DNA from: JAHIYG01 sp041306075
Lineage (GTDB): Archaea; Altiarchaeota; Altiarchaeia; IMC4; SCGC-AAA252-I15
Direction: 5' to 3'
Assembly: GCA_041306075.1 (NCBI GenBank)
Contig: JBFYKH010000008.1
Coordinates: 1 to 64,000 of the forward strand
DNA length: 64,000 nt
Shown: positions 59,601 through 64,000 of the stretch, piece by piece
Position numbering within the stretch: position 1 is the first letter of the stretch
How the letters are laid out: every line of letters begins with the position of its first letter
Notes under the pieces: generated by a model
What the model was told of the DNA's origin: nothing
Seen by the model: the letters and a program-made list of their open reading frames with translations, nothing else
The model's database searches: none
Translations under genes and position numbers: made by a program

Positions 59601-62600
59601 GCCTACAGCCCCGTCCGAGTATGACCCTGTCGCTTGAGCGCCCTCCTGGTAGCCGGCGTACGTCGCGAAGCCGGCGCCGAGCGCCCTGCCCGCCAGCGGG
59701 CCGGCCTTTGCCGAGAACTTGGGCGCTATCTTGGCTACCCCCGCCTCCACACCTTTTTGCGCAAGGCCTAAGCCGGCCATCTGGGCCGTGCTCACCCCTA
59801 GGTTGGCGGCGACCTGGCCTGCTTCGACCGGTTTGCCGCGCAGGACGTCTCCGGCCAGGTCTATGGCCTCGAACTGGGCTGCACCCTTCACGGACGACGT
59901 CAGGTGCGTGCCGACGCTGCGGAACACTCCATGCTTGGGGGCCTGACCCCCATCAGGCTGGGCTGCCGGAGAGACCATATGCCTTGGCATCGCCGGCGCC
60001 TCCACGAGTTGACCATCCATGTAGATGCTTGTCAAGCGGACCCCGGGCGGAATCTTCTCCAGGGTGAGGGCGTCGGTTAGTCCTCCGCTGACATGCTTTA
60101 CCTTGAAGTCGAGTGCGCCCTGCGGGTTCTCGGTTACTGTGAGTTTAGCCACGGGCGTTGGAGCGCTCGGGCCATGGAGTTCGCCGCCGGAGAGGGTCGA
60201 TATTTTCTGGCCTATTGAGCCTTTTTTTCGCTCAAGGATTTGGCTTGGGTAATAGGGTTTAACTACCGTCCCTGAGGGTACCGGTCCGGTACCCTCCATC
60301 CTCACCTTTGTCTGGAGGCCGATGTCGGACTGTCTGAACGCGCCCGTGCTGCATGAGTCCAGGACGGTCACGACCCGCCCGGTCTCAGGCACGGTCCCCC
60401 GTATTATCTCAAGTGCCCTTTCGTTCGGTATCTCCTCGGTCTTTATCCCTGAGAAGAGTCCGAATTTAGTCTTTTTACTGTAGAGGTCTGAGGTCTTGAG
60501 GTAGGCCGGAGAGTTGTGGAGGTCTCCCTGGAATCGCGGGTCCTGCTGGTACGCGTAGGGGTCGCCGAGCTGTATAGAGTCTGGCGTCCCGTGCCCGCCC
60601 AGTATCCTGTATTGTGGGGCGCCGACCATCCGGGTGTGGCGTAGCATGGCCCTGGCCAGTTCCGGCGTGTTGCCGGCCTCGTAGAACATAAAGCCGTGGT
60701 CTTGGGCGAGTTTTATGTTGTCGGCCTGGTTGTAGAGCGCCCCGTTCCAGTCGGCCTTTGCGTTGACTATGATTCCGGAGTGTTTCGGTTTATACTGGCC
60801 GGATTCTATGAGCCGGTGCTGGTTGTACTGGTTGAGTAGGGCGTCGACGCCGTATCTGCCGAAGACCGTAATGCCGTATCTTTCATTCAGCAGTTTGGCT
60901 GCGCCAGGCTGCCTTTGCTCCAGGTCGTTGAGGACGCCTATGTTTGAGCCAAGGTGGTAGGGATTGTTCGCCCACCATGTGACTGCCGTCCTCCCAGGGT
61001 TCAGCCCGGTTTTTGCAATAACTTCTTGCGCTACGAAGACGCTGGCAAATTTTTCGGACGGGCTTCCCATCTTGGAGGAATGCGGCGGGGGGAGCTTTAA
61101 CTTGCCGTCAGGAGACGGCAGGGGCTCGCCTCTCATCGCCGCTGCCAGATTGCTAGTCAGCGCAGCCCGGTTGATTGTGTCGCCGCCGGCCATGACATCC
61201 CTCATCAGCGCCGTAGCCCCCTTGCCGAATTCAGGGTCGTTTGCCGCCAGCTCGATGAGGTACCTCATCTTCATAGTTTCCGAGGGCAGGGGCGGAAGGG
61301 TTGTGGCGCCCACCCGGAGGGGCTTGATTTCCTGGGCGAAGTGGTTCAGTAGTTCGCCCTGGTTCTGCTTCAGGAACTCCTTTGCCCCCTGGTTGCCGTT
61401 CTGGATTTGGGTGTTGAGTTCATGAAGGGTGTTGTTGGCGGCTGCCTTGTCGCTCAGGCTGTCGAGGATGGCCTTGCGGTCCGCCTCAGCCGACGGCCCC
61501 GTGCCTGCCGCCGAAGCCCATATGCTCGAAGGGAACGGGGTTGTTTTTGGCGGCGTCCCGGCTACGGGTGTGGCCGCCGCCCCCAGCTTTACCGCCGGCA
61601 TCATGGTTTTGTCGGCGATGTATTCTTCCGACGTCTGGCCTGTGACGGCCGGCGCTATCTCGGCGCGCTCCAGGATGCTTGCGGGGTCGCGCTGGAACAG
61701 CCGGTTGACGCCGCCTGCGGAGTCCGCCATCCCGAGCACCTGCCGTCTCACGTTGTCCGGGTCCCTAACCGCCCCGGTGTGGGCCATCTGCGACAGCTTG
61801 GATTCGAACCTCCTCGCCTCCTCGGCCGTGGCTCCGAGCCTCTCGTCCTCCTTGGGCGTGGCCAGTAGGCTGTTGTATGCCTGCATCTTCGCCTCCTCCT
61901 GCCGGTTCTCCGCTTCAATCCGCTCCGCGTATCTCTTGGCCTTCAGCTCGTCCTCGCTGACCGGCTGCCGGTCGGCTCCGGGGGGATTGGGTGCCGTCCC
62001 TTGTGGGGCCGGGGCTCTGGCCGTAGGCTCCCCGCCCGAGGGCACCGGCGCGCCGACCTTGGGCATCGGAGCGGCCGGAGGCTTCATGGGGCCTTGTGTC
62101 TGGATTTTGACGCCTGAGCCGTGCGCCGGCCCCGGCGATTCGGCCTGCCCCGGCGTCTGGGCTTCTGTTGTCGCGTTGACGGACGGGGGGATTTGCCGTC
62201 CGAGGCTGCCAGACTGCGCTCCGTCCTCCCTCATCACGGAGACGCCGCCGCCCGATGTGCCGGACGACGTCGACGAGACGACGGTTGCGGGAGACTGCGA
62301 TTCCTCGCTCATTGATGGCGACTCCTCTGCTGGCGCGCGCCTTGACGGCGGCCGTGGCTGTTGCGGCTGCCCCATGGAAGGAGGCCTCGCGGCTGAAGCC
62401 CGGGTTGCGCGGCGCGCAGCCGATTGCCCGCCGCCCGTCAACACCGCCGCCTGGGAGGATGACGAGGGAGCGTCCGGCGAGGACGGTGGGGATGGGGCTG
62501 AGGCCGCCCGCTGCAGCGTCGTCCCCGCTCCTGCCGCCCCGGCTCCGGCGATTACCGGGGCCGTGGACGCGTTGATTGGCATGCCTGCGGGCGCCGTGGA

Positions 62601-63893
62601 GCCGCTTGCCCCATGCGCGCCCGAGGCGCCTGAGGAGGACATGGACCTTGGGCCGACACGCCCGCCCGAGAAAGGGGACCTTCCGCCCATAAACGGCCCG
62701 CCAGGCTCGCCGAGCCTGTCCATAGGCGAGTCCGGGACCTGCCCCTGCGCGCTTGGGCCGCCGCCCACGTGGTCGCCCACCAGGCGGCCGATTGTGAACA
62801 GCTGGGCGGACGTCGTGACCGCGGTCGCCACGCTGCCTGAGCGCATCCAGGTACCGAGGAACCTCGTCATCTGGGTCACAGGCCTCACACCCGACACAGT
62901 TACGAGGGCGCCTATCCACCCCATCATCTGCATGCCAACCATGGGGGCGAGGAGGACTCCGAGGTAGGCGGCTAGCATGAGTATGAAGTCAAGGAGCGTC
63001 GGGGCGTACGCGGTGTTCGCGAGCATGAGGCCGACGCACAGGAACAGCGTCTGGAGTATCTGGACCATGAAGATGAGTATCGTGAACTTCCAGAGCCTGG
63101 TTCCGATGCCCCGCATTGAGAAGAGCGGGTTCGGTATGTCCGTGAAGAACATGAAGAGGATGAGCGGGAATATGCACGCCATCACGTAGACGAGGAAGTA
63201 CCGGTAGGCGGCAAGCGGCGCCGCAATAGCCGTGACTATGAGGAAGAACAGCATGGTGCAGCAGTATTTCGCTTCGGTGAACGTGAAGACCACGGTCGAC
63301 ACCGTGGTGACCGAGGACCGGGACAGCGCCGTCTGTATGAGGGTGTCGCATATCTCCCGGACTATGTCCAGCATGAACTGGAATATCGCCGGCGAGAGCG
63401 AGACCAGGACCATGCCGACGAACACTCGGACGAACATGTCCTTCGCGTTCACCCTCCCCTGCGGGGAGCCGGACATGAATATCAGGTAAATACCTATCAT
63501 GATTATGGCGAGGGCGTAGAAGAGCTGCAGCATCTCCATTATCCTGACGTTGACCGCCCGGATGCCCTGGTCCTCCGGCATGCTGAACTCGACCTGGCCG
63601 CCGTCTATCAGGTGTATCACGTATGCCTCGCAGTCGCCGCTCGGCGCAAAGACGCACGGGTTGATTTGCGTGAACACCCAGATGGGCGTGAGCGTCACCT
63701 CCAGTATGGTTTCCGAGACCAGTTCGACGAACGCCTTGGCCGCCTCGAAGACCATGAGGACCCACAGGTTGGCGCCCCAGATCTGCGCGATAACGGGGGT
63801 TGCTATGAGGAGGAGGACGGCGAAGGCTATCGCTAGCCTGCGTGCGACGACTTTTCGGCCTTTCGGCTCCCCGTCTTGAGAATCTGCCATCAA
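56658..63893 (-). CDS. Giant VirB6/TrbL-like membrane protein with two peptidase-like domains
   Basis: A 2411-residue protein. Residues 1 to about 330 form a polytopic domain of six to eight helices (LAIAFAVLLLIATPVIAQIWG, ALAIIMIGIYLIFM, FFLIVTAIAAPLAAYRYFL, DFILMLAAYLGVLLAPMVG), which resembles VirB6/TrbL channel proteins of type IV secretion. Residues about 360-700 are a Pro/Ser/Ala/Gly-rich linker. Around 1000-1260 lies a clan CD (caspase-like) region with H1101 in ILGGHGTPD and C1181 in VLDSCSTGAF. A Gly/Ala-rich hydrophobic segment (about 1330-1410) follows. Near 1962 is the zinc motif TVVHEAAHEKF, with E2026 in NEMNSY as a possible third ligand. The C terminus is Lys/Glu-rich coiled coil. 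It starts in TGATG overlap with an upstream gene and converges with deoA. Confidence 0.82.
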   Translation of the reverse strand: MMADSQDGEPKGRKVVARRLAIAFAVLLLIATPVIAQIWGANLWVLMVFEAAKAFVELVSETILEVTLTPIWVFTQINPCVFAPSGDCEAYVIHLIDGGQVEFSMPEDQGIRAVNVRIMEMLQLFYALAIIMIGIYLIFMSGSPQGRVNAKDMFVRVFVGMVLVSLSPAIFQFMLDIVREICDTLIQTALSRSSVTTVSTVVFTFTEAKYCCTMLFFLIVTAIAAPLAAYRYFLVYVMACIFPLILFMFFTDIPNPLFSMRGIGTRLWKFTILIFMVQILQTLFLCVGLMLANTAYAPTLLDFILMLAAYLGVLLAPMVGMQMMGWIGALVTVSGVRPVTQMTRFLGTWMRSGSVATAVTTSAQLFTIGRLVGDHVGGGPSAQGQVPDSPMDRLGEPGGPFMGGRSPFSGGRVGPRSMSSSGASGAHGASGSTAPAGMPINASTAPVIAGAGAAGAGTTLQRAASAPSPPSSPDAPSSSSQAAVLTGGGQSAARRATRASAARPPSMGQPQQPRPPSRRAPAEESPSMSEESQSPATVVSSTSSGTSGGGVSVMREDGAQSGSLGRQIPPSVNATTEAQTPGQAESPGPAHGSGVKIQTQGPMKPPAAPMPKVGAPVPSGGEPTARAPAPQGTAPNPPGADRQPVSEDELKAKRYAERIEAENRQEEAKMQAYNSLLATPKEDERLGATAEEARRFESKLSQMAHTGAVRDPDNVRRQVLGMADSAGGVNRLFQRDPASILERAEIAPAVTGQTSEEYIADKTMMPAVKLGAAATPVAGTPPKTTPFPSSIWASAAGTGPSAEADRKAILDSLSDKAAANNTLHELNTQIQNGNQGAKEFLKQNQGELLNHFAQEIKPLRVGATTLPPLPSETMKMRYLIELAANDPEFGKGATALMRDVMAGGDTINRAALTSNLAAAMRGEPLPSPDGKLKLPPPHSSKMGSPSEKFASVFVAQEVIAKTGLNPGRTAVTWWANNPYHLGSNIGVLNDLEQRQPGAAKLLNERYGITVFGRYGVDALLNQYNQHRLIESGQYKPKHSGIIVNAKADWNGALYNQADNIKLAQDHGFMFYEAGNTPELARAMLRHTRMVGAPQYRILGGHGTPDSIQLGDPYAYQQDPRFQGDLHNSPAYLKTSDLYSKKTKFGLFSGIKTEEIPNERALEIIRGTVPETGRVVTVLDSCSTGAFRQSDIGLQTKVRMEGTGPVPSGTVVKPYYPSQILERKKGSIGQKISTLSGGELHGPSAPTPVAKLTVTENPQGALDFKVKHVSGGLTDALTLEKIPPGVRLTSIYMDGQLVEAPAMPRHMVSPAAQPDGGQAPKHGVFRSVGTHLTSSVKGAAQFEAIDLAGDVLRGKPVEAGQVAANLGVSTAQMAGLGLAQKGVEAGVAKIAPKFSAKAGPLAGRALGAGFATYAGYQEGAQATGSYSDGAVGLAEALAKGTVVLPGLGTVAGGLGYVGGLAGQIADEEMKAVQVQAQSLSDDLQRNRFTGMELSLKGWVSGHGNTERYSSAELKGMFPSFADRDIENLRTHSELGFRNPNGWFRWKEDGSGTERMQSHFDVLNTSFTRANWGTGPYKTEADFLDHNNPNWRFLLSQESGQRQLFERNMPDIYKSSTVQDYVKRLDSGEVKARNLASIYSSNPELSKQIQPGEFWQKSGITPDVPASQMMQEPTGSSGPLGGQVADAGGARSGRRDRASLGVSTPMPGAYAADVPLTPEQTAYAESLKRNGVSLYDNNEAAAELEMVGRMTGMSPDQVMTDASVKTALDKMRRNRDTGIATNETLYNMSDRIITDKMRSEGASGQQVEGILRHVRQIRHDRAEEEHKAILSGLNAAEGSKEREAAVNYLIESTKRRGKDVTAEDLKSASFIDLSTNEAYMERMRASGIGDISPYAIVVDKADWKGKGDSPGLVDKFMESKGNWGGFNSPPKKGEVVGLNIISGEILEKGSQASIGSDTERTVVHEAAHEKFRVDATMSTLRKEALEAATRKELDERVKAAGITDEKEIERLRKHILKRREVEFRMINEMNSYFPAEASVEGGFRGSEEVRRHLRDTYIEAYGKDLTVEEKRRLKDSIYNAIDGLEKIRGKVDNETMSNILKTSYTIEGLSSLAKMDARMVDEYVGRAQTRDDAIELLKNGRAEDAAGRLQKYAKKGSTVEATPEGVAAELKRSTLREVKARLKGGDKEGAQELLDKLGARSVNDLETKTTLLGIDLSPPKSTATTADSTSGGPLPKTQTNWEPKPPERTSETQEPKQRERAPETPEPTPEEIKEAQKRKDNLDKLRQKAMDKLTADLAAWRLLTAMERQEAARKKAEEMQREEDALKKAVESERRTEEQDSSMYTRLEAVVARHQAMITEIQRRGGDTGGLEAGASRLTASLNQREYRKLAVEISEIGAKIRVAYFQALNKGE

Positions 63894-64000
63894 CCACCCC
63901 CCCGGCCGGGTTTCTGTTTGGCCAGGGATTCGATGAGGGCGTACCTTTGCGCCCGGTTAACGTCGTTGTTGGCCCTCGCCAGGTATTCGCCCTGGTTTGT
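63893..64000 (-). CDS. C-terminal end of a gene coupled to the giant protein (runs off window)
   Basis: A frame open to the window end closes with TGA at 63893-63895, sharing one base with the ATG of the giant protein gene. The 35 residues visible are helical and polar (YLARANNDVNRAQRYALIES) and end in KPGRGGG. They are too short to name a family. The overlap suggests one operon with the giant protein, possibly other parts of a secretion machine. Confidence 0.7.

Noticed and set aside
1..64000. tRNA, rRNA, CRISPR arrays or complete insertion sequences
   Set aside because: I checked the intergenic gaps on both strands and found no tRNA T-arm pattern, no regularly spaced repeats and no transposase core with inverted ends.

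Overview
The window is GC-rich DNA from an archaeon. The markers are GatE of the archaeal Glu-tRNA(Gln) amidotransferase, archaeal/eukaryal-type ProRS, Trm1, TrmI, NurA, AMP phosphorylase and the aspartate-semialdehyde route to homocysteine. Many genes also have an archaeal TATA-like box roughly 20-30 nt before the start codon and no Shine-Dalgarno sequence, which points to leaderless mRNAs. Several traits (many small proteins, a cysteine-repeat surface domain, a giant VirB6-like membrane protein) fit an uncultivated DPANN or deep euryarchaeal lineage, but the clade cannot be fixed from this sequence. No rRNA, tRNA, CRISPR array or complete insertion sequence was found.

Layout. 1-2.4 kb: end of an MFS transporter, a DEAD-box helicase and a degenerate HNH protein. 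2.4-12.3 kb: a surface-glycan cluster with two divergent transcription units, holding three nucleotidyltransferase domains, a GDPD-like phosphodiesterase, a GT2, a sugar isomerase/epimerase, two zinc dehydrogenases (one fused to a ribulose-phosphate 3-epimerase) and a GT39 membrane glycosyltransferase with a Cys-repeat tail. It looks like a pathway that makes and attaches an activated sugar or polyol phosphate. 12.5-16.7 kb and 20.8-25.8 kb: two related MacB/FtsX-type ABC exporter cassettes, each with a secreted CARDB-like partner and an adjacent winged-helix regulator. 17-20.8 kb: a small basic protein with a structured leader, a methyltransferase, GatE and small unknowns. 25.8-34.7 kb: AI-2E-type permease, ProRS, exported proteins, a VCBS-repeat protein, TrmI and Hsp20.

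34.7-39.2 kb: a sulfur-assimilation operon (homocysteine synthase with CBS domains, its NIL-ferredoxin partner, an alpha-helical unknown and a COG2122/UPF0280 protein) facing a divergent HTH-CBS regulator across palindromic DNA. 40.2-43 kb: proA-proC with two small genes. 43.1-49.7 kb: ThiM, a calcium-type P-ATPase, a thioredoxin-reductase-like flavoprotein lacking the CxxC, a ferritin-like protein, an ArsR regulator, GatC, a HypA-like protein and a hydrogenase maturation protease. 49.7-56.7 kb: NAD-kinase-like protein, UbiX, Trm1, HAD phosphatase, NurA and AMP phosphorylase.

56.7-64 kb is the most unusual part. A single 2411-residue protein begins with a VirB6/TrbL-like polytopic membrane domain, continues through a Pro/Ser/Ala linker, and carries a caspase-like His/Cys pair (H1101, C1181) followed by a zinc-peptidase HEAAH motif (H1962) and a coiled-coil tail. 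It is translationally coupled to an upstream gene that runs out of the window. This could be a cell-surface conjugation or effector system and is the best candidate here for something undescribed.
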